Notes under the pieces: model-generated
The model's database searches: none
Seen by the model: the letters and a program-made list of their open reading frames with translations, nothing else
Told to the model about the DNA's origin: nothing
In this document: piece after piece, positions 27,186 to 35,954 of the stretch
Layout of the letters: the number at the start of each line of letters is the position of its first letter
Position numbering within the stretch: position 1 is the stretch's first letter
Translations under genes and position numbers: made by a program
Source: Alysiella filiformis
GTDB taxonomy: Bacteria > Pseudomonadota > Gammaproteobacteria > Burkholderiales > Neisseriaceae
DNA length: 64,000 nt
NCBI RefSeq assembly: GCF_014054525.1
Contig: NZ_CP059564.1
Coordinates: 1,994,357-2,058,356 of the forward strand
Reading direction: 5' to 3'

Positions 27186-28232
27186 ATGCAAACCATACAC
27201 ATCAACCACCGCGCCATTGGCAACGACCATGCGCCTTACATCATCGCAGAAATGTCTGCCAACCACAACGGCAGCTTGGATAATGCCTTTAAAATCATCG
27301 CACAAGCCAAACAATGCGGTGCAGACGCGGTCAAAATCCAAACCTACACCGCCGACACCATTACGCTCAACAGCCGCGCCCCCGATTTCATGATTCAGGG
27401 TGGATTGTGGCATGGGCAATCTTTGCACGATTTGTACCAAAAAGCGCATATGCCTTGGGATTGGCATAAGCCATTGTTTGAATTTGCAAAAGAACAAGAC
27501 ATCACGATTTTCAGCTCGCCTTTTGATTTTTCGGCGGTGGATTTGCTGGAAAGTTTGAATGCGCCTGCTTACAAAATTGCCTCGTTTGAAGTGATTGATT
27601 TGCCATTGATTCAATATGTGGCGCAAACGGGCAAGCCGATGATTATTTCCACAGGCATGGCAGACGCAGACGAAATTGCCGAAGCGATTGACACAGCAAA
27701 ATCAAATGGTTGCAAAGAATTGGTGGTTTTGCATTGCGTGAGTGGCTACCCTGCCCCTGCCCAAGATTACAACTTGCGCACCTTGCCCGATATGGCGCAA
27801 CGTTTTGGCACCTTGGTGGGTTTGTCCGACCACACTTTGGACAACACCACCGCCATCGTCAGCGTGGCATTGGGCGCGTGTGTGATTGAAAAACATTTTA
27901 CGCTAGACAGAAATGGCGGTGGCGCGGACGACAGTTTTTCGCTGGAACCCATTGATTTGCAAAATCTTTGTCGTGATACCAAAACGGCTTGGCAGGCTTT
28001 GGGGCAAGTGAATTACGCGCTCAAATCCAGCGAACAAGGCAATGCGCAATTTCGCCGTTCGCTGTATTTTGTTAAAGACCTGAAAGCGGGCGATGTGATT
28101 GATGAAACGTGCATTCGCAGCGTTCGCCCTGGATTTGGTTTGCCGCCCAAGTATTTTGATGATTTGATTGGCAAAACTTTAACGCGCGATGTGGCGGCAA
28201 ACACGGCAACTTCGTGGGATTGTGTGCAATAA
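27186..28232 (+). CDS. pseI: Pseudaminic acid synthase PseI
   Basis: PseI condenses phosphoenolpyruvate with the PseG product to give pseudaminic acid. The 348-residue protein has the NeuB-type TIM barrel (PYIIAEMSANHNGSLDNAF, KIQTYTADTITLN, ASFEVIDLPLI, STGMADADEIAEA, GLSDHTLDNTTAI with active-site histidine, IEKHFTLDRNGGGADDSFSLEP) and a C-terminal SAF/antifreeze-like domain (about 290-348). The MSANHNGS and GGGADDSFSL motifs favour PseI over sialic acid NeuB or legionaminic LegI. The ATG at 27186 is chosen over a TTG 15 bases earlier. It is cut off from pseF-pseG-pseH by the GTPase/HTH pair. Confidence 0.93.
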   Translation: MQTIHINHRAIGNDHAPYIIAEMSANHNGSLDNAFKIIAQAKQCGADAVKIQTYTADTITLNSRAPDFMIQGGLWHGQSLHDLYQKAHMPWDWHKPLFEFAKEQDITIFSSPFDFSAVDLLESLNAPAYKIASFEVIDLPLIQYVAQTGKPMIISTGMADADEIAEAIDTAKSNGCKELVVLHCVSGYPAPAQDYNLRTLPDMAQRFGTLVGLSDHTLDNTTAIVSVALGACVIEKHFTLDRNGGGADDSFSLEPIDLQNLCRDTKTAWQALGQVNYALKSSEQGNAQFRRSLYFVKDLKAGDVIDETCIRSVRPGFGLPPKYFDDLIGKTLTRDVAANTATSWDCVQ

Positions 28233-28234
28233 TC

Positions 28235-28421
28235 TTTCAGGCTGTCTCACTGTACACGACAGAAATCGTTGGATTGCCTGAAACCTGTTCCCTCCCCTGC
28301 TGGCGGGGGAGGGTTAGGGTGGGGGTAGCTCATTGGGTTTCTAACCCCCACCCCAGCCCTCCCCCTTCATAGGGGGAGGGGATAGATTCGGGGCAAATCA
28401 AAAATGTGAGACAGCCTGAAA
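28235..28421. repeat. GC-rich palindromic repeat, family P copy 3, with own inverted ends
   Basis: The GC-rich core (28283-28388, GGGGGAGGGTTAGGGTGGGG and its complement) is enclosed by inverted ends TTTCAGGCTGTCTCA (28235-28249) and TGAGACAGCCTGAAA (28407-28421), a DUS variant with C-to-T changes. The right end runs into trpF and supplies its last codons. Confidence 0.8.
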
Positions 28422-29036
28422 ACCGCGAATTTGGCGCATAAATTGCGCCATTTTTTCATGCGATTTGATGCCAGCCGCGCTTTCCACACCGCTTGACACA
28501 TCAACGGTGGTTGCGCCTGTGATTTGCAAGGCTTGGGCGACATTATCGGGGTTGAGTCCGCCCGATAAAATCCAATGCCCTTGTGGATTTTCAGGCAGCA
28601 TTGTCCAATCAAAACAATGCCCTGTACCGCCATACACGCCTTCCACAAAGGCGTCAAACAGCACCGCTTTTGCCGCAGCATAATCGCGCCACGCTGCCTG
28701 AATGTCGTCCACGCTTTTCACGCGCACGGCTTTCAAATAAGGGCGTTGAAATTGTTGGCAAAATTCGGGCGTTTCATCGCCATGAAATTGCAGCACATCA
28801 ATCGGCACTTGCGCCAAAATTTCGCGTATTTTTGCCGCGCTTTCGTTCACAAACAATGCCACCACACTCACAAATGGTGGTAAATGTTTTACAATTTCAA
28901 TGGCTTGTTCAATATTCACGCAGCGTTTGCTGCCTGAAAAAAACACCAAACCGATTGCGTCCACACCCAACTGTGCGGCACACACGGCATCTTCCGCACG
29001 GGTAATGCCACACATTTTCACACGAATTTGATTCAT
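28398..29036 (-). CDS. trpF: Phosphoribosylanthranilate isomerase
   Basis: TrpF performs the Amadori rearrangement of phosphoribosylanthranilate in tryptophan synthesis. The 212-residue protein is a complete TIM barrel with the catalytic cysteine in VKMCGITR, the catalytic aspartate near LFDAFVEGVYGGTG, and the phosphate-binding ILSGGLNPDNVAQAL and VDVSSGVESAAGIKS. A GGAG site lies nine bases before the ATG. The final residues (FQAVSHF) come from the end of the neighbouring repeat rather than from conserved sequence. No other trp gene is nearby. It sits between pseI and the flippase but has no evident link to glycan synthesis. Confidence 0.95.
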   Translation of the reverse strand: MNQIRVKMCGITRAEDAVCAAQLGVDAIGLVFFSGSKRCVNIEQAIEIVKHLPPFVSVVALFVNESAAKIREILAQVPIDVLQFHGDETPEFCQQFQRPYLKAVRVKSVDDIQAAWRDYAAAKAVLFDAFVEGVYGGTGHCFDWTMLPENPQGHWILSGGLNPDNVAQALQITGATTVDVSSGVESAAGIKSHEKMAQFMRQIRGFQAVSHF

Positions 29037-29117
29037 CTTTCTTTACTCCAAAACCGTATTCAGACAGCCTGAAAAGCCCTAAAATGCGTATTTTGACGCA
29101 TTTCAGGCAGCCTGAAC

Positions 29118-30326
29118 ATGAAAATTTTGAAAGACAGCATGATTTATTTATGTGGCGAATTGTTTGCCAAAATCATGCCATTTTTGCTCATGCCCTATCT
29201 CACGCGCAAATTGGGCGCGGCGGGTTTTGGCGAATTGTCCTACTACCAAACCCTGTTTGCGCTGGCAGCCATTGTGCTGGGTTTCAGCCAAGATGGGGCT
29301 TTAACGCGCTATTATCATTTTTACGGCAAACGCAATTTGGGCAATTTGCTGATGGCAGGCTATGCCCACACCGCATTTTTCACATTGATTTTATTGATTT
29401 TTTCTTGGATTATGCAATCATGGCTGCTGGCGATTGTGTTGCTCGCCACCGCCAGCCAAAGCATTTTGGCAAGCCAACTGGCGTGGCGACAATGCCAACA
29501 ACGCGCGTGGCACTACGCCATCATTCAAATCGCAAGCGGCATATTCAGCAGCTTATTGACCGTGATTTTGCTGGAAATAAGCGACCATACACCGATTTTA
29601 TGGCGATTTTTGGCGATTTTAGCCGCCAATTTAACCATTGCCCTCATCGCCTTTTATTTCACGCGCCACGACAGCCCCATTCGCTTGACGCGCCAACGTT
29701 TTCGCTTGTCGCAAGCCTATGTTTACGCCTTTGGTTTGCCGCTCATTTTGCACCACACAAGCGGTTTTGCCAAAGGGCAACTTGACCGCATCATCATTTA
29801 TCAAAATTTTTCTACTTATGAATTAGGCATTTATGCAGCCGCCCTGCAATTAGCAAGCACATTGAGCATCATCTTGATGGCATTGAACAAAGCCACCGTG
29901 CCGCATTTTTACGCTGCACTCAAATCAGGCAGCCTGAATGCCGCCAAAACGCGCAAATTGGCGTGTTTCAGCCTGATTTTCGTGCCGATTCCCGCATTTT
30001 TGGCGAAAATGCTGCCTGAAACGTGGTTTTTGTGGTTTTTGGGGCAAGAATATGTGGGCGTGCAACCTTATTTGAGCTTATTTTTATTGGGATTTGCTTG
30101 CGTGCTGCCGTATTACATTTTGGTTAATTACCTGTTTTATCATGGAAAAAATAAAATCATCGCGCCCATTTCCGTGTTTTCTGCCCTTGTTTATGTGCTG
30201 GCATTGTGGGCATTGGCGCGGGGCGGTTTGACACACATTCCCTACGCCACGATAATCGGCAATTTGGCGATTTTGCCGATTTTGTACCACTTCGTTCGCG
30301 ACCCCAAACCGATTCAGGCAGCCTGA
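29118..30326 (+). CDS. Wzx-like polysaccharide/oligosaccharide flippase
   Basis: A 402-residue integral membrane protein with about 12 predicted hydrophobic helices, beginning SMIYLCGELFAKIMPFLLMP and continuing with YLTRKLGAAGFGELSYYQT, the characteristic N-terminus of polysaccharide-exporting MOP-superfamily proteins (Wzx, RfbX). It would move lipid-linked oligosaccharide from the cytoplasmic to the periplasmic face of the inner membrane. It precedes four glycosyltransferase genes and an initiating transferase on the same strand, which fits a Wzx-type glycan locus. The last codons (PIQAA) and the stop come from a DUS. A DUS also abuts the ATG. Confidence 0.88.
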   Translation: MKILKDSMIYLCGELFAKIMPFLLMPYLTRKLGAAGFGELSYYQTLFALAAIVLGFSQDGALTRYYHFYGKRNLGNLLMAGYAHTAFFTLILLIFSWIMQSWLLAIVLLATASQSILASQLAWRQCQQRAWHYAIIQIASGIFSSLLTVILLEISDHTPILWRFLAILAANLTIALIAFYFTRHDSPIRLTRQRFRLSQAYVYAFGLPLILHHTSGFAKGQLDRIIIYQNFSTYELGIYAAALQLASTLSIILMALNKATVPHFYAALKSGSLNAAKTRKLACFSLIFVPIPAFLAKMLPETWFLWFLGQEYVGVQPYLSLFLLGFACVLPYYILVNYLFYHGKNKIIAPISVFSALVYVLALWALARGGLTHIPYATIIGNLAILPILYHFVRDPKPIQAA

Positions 30327-30348
30327 AAACCTTAAAGGAAAATCATTT

Positions 30349-30582
30349 ATGTTAGTGGAATTGAGTTTATTGCCACCCCATATCGTCCAACAAATTTTGC
30401 AAATTCAACAGGGCAGAACCGTGCAATTTACCCACAAAGGGCAAATTGTGGCAAACATCGTGCCAGCACAATCCAGCTATGAAATGCTGATGGCAATGGA
30501 TTATCCTGATGAAGTGGCTGATATTGAAGAAGAAAATTTCATACGCCAAAGCAGCTTACGCATGAACGAGGGCATGGATTGA
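30349..30582 (+). CDS. Phd/VapB-type antitoxin
   Basis: A 77-residue protein that begins MLVELSLLPPHIVQQILQIQ and continues with TVQFTHKGQIVANIVPAQ, the pattern of prevent-host-death antitoxins: an N-terminal DNA-binding fold, a beta hairpin and an acidic C-terminal tail (DYPDEVADIEEENF) that would block the toxin. The ribosome site AAAGGAAAATC precedes the ATG. The stop codon TGA overlaps the toxin start by one base, the usual coupled arrangement. Its toxin gene is frameshifted, so the antitoxin may be a survivor. Confidence 0.8.
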   Translation: MLVELSLLPPHIVQQILQIQQGRTVQFTHKGQIVANIVPAQSSYEMLMAMDYPDEVADIEEENFIRQSSLRMNEGMD

Positions 30583-30997
30583 TGTATTTATTGGATACCA
30601 ATGTGATTTCTGAATTTCGCAAAATCAAAAAGCAAATCATGGTGTTGTGGAATGGTTGAAAAGCACACAGCCCCACCAACTTCATACCAGCATTATTGTG
30701 ATGATTGAGTTGGAACGTTGGGGGCGACTCAAAACCCTACGCGACCCCGTGCAAGGTCAGCATTTGACAAAATGGTTTGAAAATGTGGTCAAGCCGAGTT
30801 TTTCGGGGCGCGTTTTGATGATTGATTGGCAGATTGCCAGCATTTGCGCGGATTTACACGTTCCCAATCCCAAACCTGAACACGATGCCTTGATTGCCGC
30901 AACCGCAATGGCACATCAGCTTATTTTGGTTACAAGAAATACGCAAGATTTTCAAAATATCCATGATTTAAACTTGCTCAATCCATTTTCTTCTTAA
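30582..30997 (+). pseudogene. VapC/FitB-type PIN-domain toxin, frameshifted
   Basis: The ATG at 30582 opens a PIN-domain frame, MYLLDTNVISEFRKIKK, with the first catalytic aspartate in LLDTN, but it ends after 25 codons. The rest of the protein continues in another frame: HGVVEWLKSTQ, IELERWGRLK (second acid), PEHDALIAATAM (third acid), ILVTRNTQDF. Adding one A to the run AAAAA at 30627-30631 restores a full-length protein of about 138 residues (FRKIKKANHGVVEWL). VapC enzymes cleave tRNA or rRNA. The shift could be a true inactivation, slippage-based variation or a sequencing error in a homopolymer. Confidence 0.82.
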
Positions 30998-31017
30998 CTT
31001 TTCAGGCAGCCTGAAAA

Positions 31018-31980
31018 ATGAAAAACCTGTTTATTTGCCTCACCCCCCTACAAGCCCTGATTGCCCAAGCACTCATTCGGCAAAATTCACACTATCCTGC
31101 TGATTTATTGATGATTTGCTATGCCGAATCCGACAATGCCAAATTCCGCCACTATTACCACCAAACCGCCAAATTGTGCGATTTTGCCCAATTTGTGCGC
31201 GTGCCACGCAATGCTTGGGCGCGTGAAATCTCCTTATTTTCATTAAGCAAAAATTTGCAAAAACAATACCATACCATTTTTGCCGCCAGCATAGACAACC
31301 CCAATGTCCAATTTCCATTAAGCCACCTGAATTTTGTCCAATTGGAAACCTTTGACGATGGCACCGCCAATTTATACCCCAATAGCATTTTGTATCGCAA
31401 TCAAAATTACGGCAAAAAAGCCAAAATAATCCGACAATTACAAGGCATACGCTACCAAACCGAAGATTTGCGCCAACTGTCGGCACAACACCACACGCTT
31501 TATCCCAATCAAAACAACATCAGCCCAAAAACCAAAACATTGAATTTATGGGACAATGTTGCCGAAAAACCCGTTTCAGGCAGCCAAAATGGACAAAATG
31601 TCCAAAAAATCGTGCTGGGGCAACCTTTGTTTGACAATCCACAGCAAAATATTGATGTATTTAAGCAAATACTGAAAATCAGCCAAGCAGCACATTATTT
31701 TCCCCACCCACGCGAAGATTATCCAATCCCCGCCCAATATATTGATACACCTTTGATTTTTGAAGATTATTTGCTGCAACAAATCCAAAATCACCCACAA
31801 ACCCAATACCAAATCCACCACATTGCCAGCACCGCCGCGCTGAATGTGGTCAATTTTCCGCGCGTTCAAATTGTGGCACATCGCCCCAAGTTACCGCTTT
31901 TTCACAATCCCAATTTCCAATATCTTTATGATTTAATGGAAAAAATGAACATCACCACCCAAACGATTGAATGCCCATGA
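31018..31980 (+). CDS. Glycosyltransferase family 52 (Lst-like sialyl/pseudaminyltransferase candidate)
   Basis: This 320-residue protein resembles the GT52 family, whose best-known member is the Neisseria LOS alpha-2,3-sialyltransferase Lst. Supporting features are the N-terminus KNLFICLTPLQALIAQALI (NLFICLTPLQ is typical), FDDGTANLYPNS, KIVLGQPLFDNPQQNIDVF and HYFPHPREDYPI, which contains the conserved HPRE segment. Since CMP-pseudaminic acid synthesis is encoded just upstream and no neuA/neuB is seen, transfer of pseudaminic acid is the favoured but unproven role. A DUS abuts the start and the stop overlaps the next gene by four bases. Confidence 0.8.
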   Translation: MKNLFICLTPLQALIAQALIRQNSHYPADLLMICYAESDNAKFRHYYHQTAKLCDFAQFVRVPRNAWAREISLFSLSKNLQKQYHTIFAASIDNPNVQFPLSHLNFVQLETFDDGTANLYPNSILYRNQNYGKKAKIIRQLQGIRYQTEDLRQLSAQHHTLYPNQNNISPKTKTLNLWDNVAEKPVSGSQNGQNVQKIVLGQPLFDNPQQNIDVFKQILKISQAAHYFPHPREDYPIPAQYIDTPLIFEDYLLQQIQNHPQTQYQIHHIASTAALNVVNFPRVQIVAHRPKLPLFHNPNFQYLYDLMEKMNITTQTIECP

Positions 31981-32939
31981 AACCCACAATCAGCCTTATC
32001 GTCCCCTGCTATAACGTGCAAGACCATGTTCAGCCAGCCCTGCAATCCATCTTGGACAACATTTCAGCCACCGACCACGCGCGTTTGCAAGTGCTGATTG
32101 TCAATGATGGTTCAACCGACCAAACACTTGAAAAAATTGAACAATTCATCGCAGAAAAATGGTACAGCACCATTCGCCACCACATCATCACACAAGAAAA
32201 CGCAGGCTTATCCGCCGCCCGCAACGCTGGCATGGCACAAGCCACAGGCGATTATTGGCTGTTTTTGGACAGCGATGACATTTTCATCAATCAGGCATTG
32301 GACAAAATCATCGCCGCCATAGGCCAACACGCGCCCGACATCATTGAATTTGACGCGGTCAAATTCCGCAATCATCATTGGGAAAACAAGGGCTTGTATG
32401 CCGATTATTTTCCACAAACCGAAAATTTGCCCCTCGCAGCCCACCGTTTACGCGCGTTTGAAGAAAATCGCTGGTATGTTTGGTCGCGTTGTTATCACAA
32501 AAAGTTATTTGAAAATCAAATATTTGAATACAGTAAATTGTTTGAAGACATGATGACCGTCCCTTATTTGTATTTGGCGGCACAGCATATTTTCAGGCTG
32601 CCTGAAAACCTGATTGGCTACCGCCAGCGCGACAACAGCATTGTGGCGAGCCTGTCGCACCGTCATTTGCGCGACATTTTTTATGGCGTGGAAAAGGCGA
32701 TGGCTGCCGAAACACGCTACCCCGAATTTAAAACGGAACTAACTGTTTTACAATACAAAAATTGGCGTTTAATTGTTGCCGAAAGCATCAAACGCTTTTT
32801 GAAAACGCGCGATTGGGCTTATTTGCAAGACGTACAAACTTATCGCGCCCAAATGCGACACAATTTTGGGCGCGATTATGGCTGGCAATTTGGCTATTTT
32901 GGCGGGGTATTGATGAAAAAATTGCTTAAAAAAGTTTAA
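31977..32939 (+). CDS. Glycosyltransferase family 2
   Basis: A 320-residue GT-A enzyme. The nucleotide-sugar-binding half is clear: TISLIVPCYNVQDHVQPALQ, VLIVNDGSTDQT, GLSAARNAGMAQATGDYWLFLDSDD with the metal-binding DSD, and the acceptor-side FEDMMTVPYLYLAA with an ED pair at the probable base position. The ATG at 31977 overlaps the previous stop (ATGA); an ATG six bases earlier is possible. It is translationally coupled to GT52, so the two act in the same pathway. Sugar and linkage cannot be predicted. A DUS inside reads FRLPE. Confidence 0.88.
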   Translation: MKPTISLIVPCYNVQDHVQPALQSILDNISATDHARLQVLIVNDGSTDQTLEKIEQFIAEKWYSTIRHHIITQENAGLSAARNAGMAQATGDYWLFLDSDDIFINQALDKIIAAIGQHAPDIIEFDAVKFRNHHWENKGLYADYFPQTENLPLAAHRLRAFEENRWYVWSRCYHKKLFENQIFEYSKLFEDMMTVPYLYLAAQHIFRLPENLIGYRQRDNSIVASLSHRHLRDIFYGVEKAMAAETRYPEFKTELTVLQYKNWRLIVAESIKRFLKTRDWAYLQDVQTYRAQMRHNFGRDYGWQFGYFGGVLMKKLLKKV

Positions 32940-32943
32940 AATC

Positions 32944-33762
32944 ATGAGTCATGCTTATCTTATTTTGTGCCACGATGCGCCGCGCCATGTCATCACTTTG
33001 GCAATGCGCCACCCAAAAAATCATTATTACATTCATTTAGATGGCAAATCGCCCAGTAAACCTTTGGACATTTTGCGCGGCTACAAAAATATCCACATAT
33101 TGAACAATCGGATAGCGGTAAATTGGGGTGGATTCAGCATGATTTTGGCAACGCTGAATTTGTTTCAGGCAGCCTTGTCGCAGCCTGAAAACCGTTATTT
33201 TCATTTGATGAGCGGTCATTGTGTGCCTTTGGTATCGCCCGATTTTTTAACTGAACAATTCCAAAAATGGGGCGACAACACTTTGTTTTTACAATGCAAA
33301 AATACGCCCAATTTGCGTTATCGCACGCGCTTTAATGCGCCCCATGCCGATACGCTTTGGCAACGCCATTTAATCGGTAAAGCATTGACAAAATTGATGA
33401 AATGGGCAGACAAACTGTTGCCCAGTTCGCAAAATTGTTTTTCGGGTAGCCAATGGTTTTCTGCCGACCGCATGGCTTTGCAAACTTTGTTTGGCGAAAG
33501 TTTGGGCGATGTGGCGGCATATTTTGAAAAAAAATTGGTGCCAGATGAGCATTTTTTTCAATACATCGTGCAAAATTTGCCTGAAAAATTCAATCTCATC
33601 AATGACAATCACCGTTTTGTGCGTTTTCAAAACCACGCCAATCACCCTGATTTTTTGTCGCTGGACGAATTGTGGGCGGCACAACGTGAAGGGGCGTGGT
33701 TTGCGCGAAAAGTGTCGCCTGAAAACATGGCGCGTTTTTTGGAATATGAGCCTGATTTATGA
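32944..33762 (+). CDS. Glycosyltransferase family 14 (core-2/I-branching beta-1,6-GlcNAc transferase type)
   Basis: A 272-residue protein of the GT14 family, which in animals makes beta-1,6-GlcNAc branches and has scattered bacterial members. Evidence: SHAYLILCHDAPRHVITLAM at the N-terminus, YYIHLDGKSP, VNWGGFSMILATLNLF (the W-G-x-x-S motif), RYFHLMSGHCVPL, and a later SGSQWFSADRMAL plus VPDEHFFQYIV with the catalytic-type acidic residues. It starts four bases after the preceding GT2 and overlaps the next one, so it is part of the same coupled string. Donor and acceptor are unknown. Confidence 0.85.
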   Translation: MSHAYLILCHDAPRHVITLAMRHPKNHYYIHLDGKSPSKPLDILRGYKNIHILNNRIAVNWGGFSMILATLNLFQAALSQPENRYFHLMSGHCVPLVSPDFLTEQFQKWGDNTLFLQCKNTPNLRYRTRFNAPHADTLWQRHLIGKALTKLMKWADKLLPSSQNCFSGSQWFSADRMALQTLFGESLGDVAAYFEKKLVPDEHFFQYIVQNLPEKFNLINDNHRFVRFQNHANHPDFLSLDELWAAQREGAWFARKVSPENMARFLEYEPDL

Positions 33763-34565
33763 AATTTTCTGTATTGATGTCGCTTTATCATGCTGAAAAG
33801 CCTGAATTTTTGCGTGAATGTTTGAACAGCCTGCAAGCGCAAACGCGGCTTGCCGATGAAATGGTGGTGGTGTTTGATGGCGAAATTCCGCCTGAATTGG
33901 TGGCGGTGGTCAGCGATTTTCAGGCTGCCTTAAACATCAAAATCGTGCGGCTGCCCGAAAATGTGGGTTTGGGTAAGGCTTTGAATTTTGGCATAAATCA
34001 TTGTTCTCACGAACACATTTTCCGCATGGACAGCGATGACATCGCCCTGCCCCAACGTTTTGAACAACAATGCGCTTTTTGGCAACAGCACCCCAAAGTG
34101 GCTTTTTTTGGTACGCAAATCGCGGAATTTGATGTGCTGCCTGAACAGCCGCACGCCACGCGCATGGTGCCGCAAAATCACGCGCAAATTGTTGAATTTG
34201 CGAAAAAACGCAATCCGTTTAACCACATGAGCATGGCTTATCGCAAATCGGCGGTGTTGGCGGTGGGTGCTTATCAACATCATGTTTTTATGGAAGATTA
34301 CAATTTGTGGTTGCGTATGTTGGCGCACGGTTTTCAGGCAGCCAATTTGCCCGAAACGCTGATTTTGGCACGAACGGGCAATGCCATGTTGCAAAGGCGG
34401 CGCGGCTGGCAATATGTGTGCAGCGAATGGCAGTTGTGCTGCCTGAAACGGCATTTGCGTATTCAAAATGGTTTATCTGCGCTATACTGTTTCGTTTTGC
34501 GAAGTGTGCCGCGCCTGCTGCCACACGCTTGGCTCAAATGGCTTTATTCATTGATTAGAAAATAA
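33759..34565 (+). CDS. Glycosyltransferase family 2 (AmsE/LgtA-like)
   Basis: A 268-residue GT-A enzyme: FSVLMSLYHAEKPEFLRECL at the start, MVVVFDGEIPPEL, NVGLGKALNFGI, IFRMDSDDIALPQR with the DSDD metal site, PFNHMSMAYRKSAV and HVFMEDYNLWLRML with the ED catalytic-base segment. The C-terminal part is basic with a hydrophobic patch (WLKWLYSLIRK) that probably contacts the membrane. Members transfer GlcNAc, GalNAc, Gal or Rha; I cannot say which. The start overlaps the GT14 stop by four bases. It is the last of four coupled glycosyltransferases. Confidence 0.87.
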   Translation: MKFSVLMSLYHAEKPEFLRECLNSLQAQTRLADEMVVVFDGEIPPELVAVVSDFQAALNIKIVRLPENVGLGKALNFGINHCSHEHIFRMDSDDIALPQRFEQQCAFWQQHPKVAFFGTQIAEFDVLPEQPHATRMVPQNHAQIVEFAKKRNPFNHMSMAYRKSAVLAVGAYQHHVFMEDYNLWLRMLAHGFQAANLPETLILARTGNAMLQRRRGWQYVCSEWQLCCLKRHLRIQNGLSALYCFVLRSVPRLLPHAWLKWLYSLIRK

Positions 34566-34604
34566 GAACCTGTATTCACAATCTTAATCGCTTGCTTTTA
34601 CCGT
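34563..34604. repeat. Family T repeat remnant
   Basis: AAGAACCTGTATTCACAATC and the following bases match the left end of the elements at 14213 and 20731 without a right partner. A DUS follows at 34607-34621, directly before the next gene. Confidence 0.5.
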
Positions 34605-34623
34605 TTTTCAGGCTGCCTGAAAC

Positions 34624-35856
34624 ATGAAACCGACCCCTTCCCTGCTTTTTCGTTTATTAAATGGCATTTTGCTCACGCTCATCATCGTTTTTTTGTATTT
34701 GTGCGTGAAAGACATACACCCCTTCAATCCCAAAGTGATTAACAGCGCGTTAATCAGCCTAACCGCCTACGCGCTCACCGCTGTGTCCATCAATAAATTG
34801 CTCTATTTCCCTGGTAAACAAAGCTGGCTGCACATTTTGCCTGCGGTGGGCATTGGATACAGCAGCGTATTTGCCGTTAATGCACTGGTTTTTATCACTT
34901 TTTCCAACAGCTTTGTGCTGGCGCATGGTTTGTTGGCAACGGTATTTTTTGTGGGCGATTTTGTCCGCCGCAACCGCCACACACCGCGCATGGCATACAT
35001 TCCGCTCGGTCGCGCCAGCCAAGCCGACCAACTGCCCCACGCCGAATGGGTGCGTCTGCCCACCGCCATGTTGCCCCACCAAAACATTCAAGCGGTGGTT
35101 GCCGATTTGCACAGCAGCGATTTAACCCCCACTTGGCAAAAATTTTTGGCAGATTGCACCTTGCGCGGCATACCCGTTTACAACATTCGCCAAATAGAAG
35201 AATCACTTACAGGGCGCGTCAAAATCCGCCACATGTATGAAAACGATTTGGGTTCGTTGTTGCCGCCTGCCGCCTACATGATAATCAAGCGTTTTTTGGA
35301 CATTGTGGTCGTGTTGTTGATGTTGCCCTTTGCTCTGCCCATCATGTTTTTAACCGCCATCGTGGTGTTTGCCGACAGTCGCGGCAAAGTGCTGTTCACA
35401 CAAAATCGCGTGGGGCAAGGCGGACGCGAATTTCGCATTTACAAATTTCGCAGCATGTATGCCAATTCCGAAGCAAACGGAGCGCAATTGGCGCAAATTG
35501 GCGACCAACGCATCACGCGCGTGGGACAATTTATCCGCAAAACGCGATTGGACGAATTACCCCAATTTTTCAATATCTTAAAAGGCGACATGAGCTTAAT
35601 TGGTCCACGCCCCGAACAAAAAGTGTTTGTGGAAAAATTTGAACAAAGCATACCGTTTTACAATTACCGCCACATCGTCAAGCCAGGGCTTTCAGGCTGG
35701 GCGCAAGTTACCCACGGCTATGCCAGCAACACCGATGAAACCCAAATCAAAATTGAACACGATTTTTACTACATCAAACATTTTTCGTTTTCGCTGGATT
35801 TGCTCATCGCATTCAAAACCATTCGGATTATTTTAACGGGATTTGGGGCGCGATAA
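34624..35856 (+). CDS. Initiating polyprenyl-phosphate sugar-1-phosphate transferase
   Basis: A 410-residue enzyme that loads the first sugar phosphate onto undecaprenyl phosphate, the priming step of lipid-linked glycan synthesis. The N-terminal half has four hydrophobic helices (about 8-110) and a cytoplasmic loop. The catalytic C-terminal half begins with the re-entrant hydrophobic segment IIKRFLDIVVVLLMLPFALP and contains FTQNRVGQGGREFRIYKFRSM, the catalytic DELPQFFNILKGDMSLIGPRPE and PGLSGWAQV. This is the WbaP/WcaJ/Cps2E architecture. The donor sugar is unknown. It closes the glycan locus, so locus output is likely lipid-linked oligosaccharide exported by the Wzx-like protein. Confidence 0.92.
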   Translation: MKPTPSLLFRLLNGILLTLIIVFLYLCVKDIHPFNPKVINSALISLTAYALTAVSINKLLYFPGKQSWLHILPAVGIGYSSVFAVNALVFITFSNSFVLAHGLLATVFFVGDFVRRNRHTPRMAYIPLGRASQADQLPHAEWVRLPTAMLPHQNIQAVVADLHSSDLTPTWQKFLADCTLRGIPVYNIRQIEESLTGRVKIRHMYENDLGSLLPPAAYMIIKRFLDIVVVLLMLPFALPIMFLTAIVVFADSRGKVLFTQNRVGQGGREFRIYKFRSMYANSEANGAQLAQIGDQRITRVGQFIRKTRLDELPQFFNILKGDMSLIGPRPEQKVFVEKFEQSIPFYNYRHIVKPGLSGWAQVTHGYASNTDETQIKIEHDFYYIKHFSFSLDLLIAFKTIRIILTGFGAR

Positions 35857-35954
35857 ATGGCGATTTCAGGCTGCCTGAAACACAAAAAAGCTGCCTGCCC
35901 CCCCAATTTTGGTTAAAATAACGCCTGTTTTTTTCATTTGAACAAGGAAAATTT

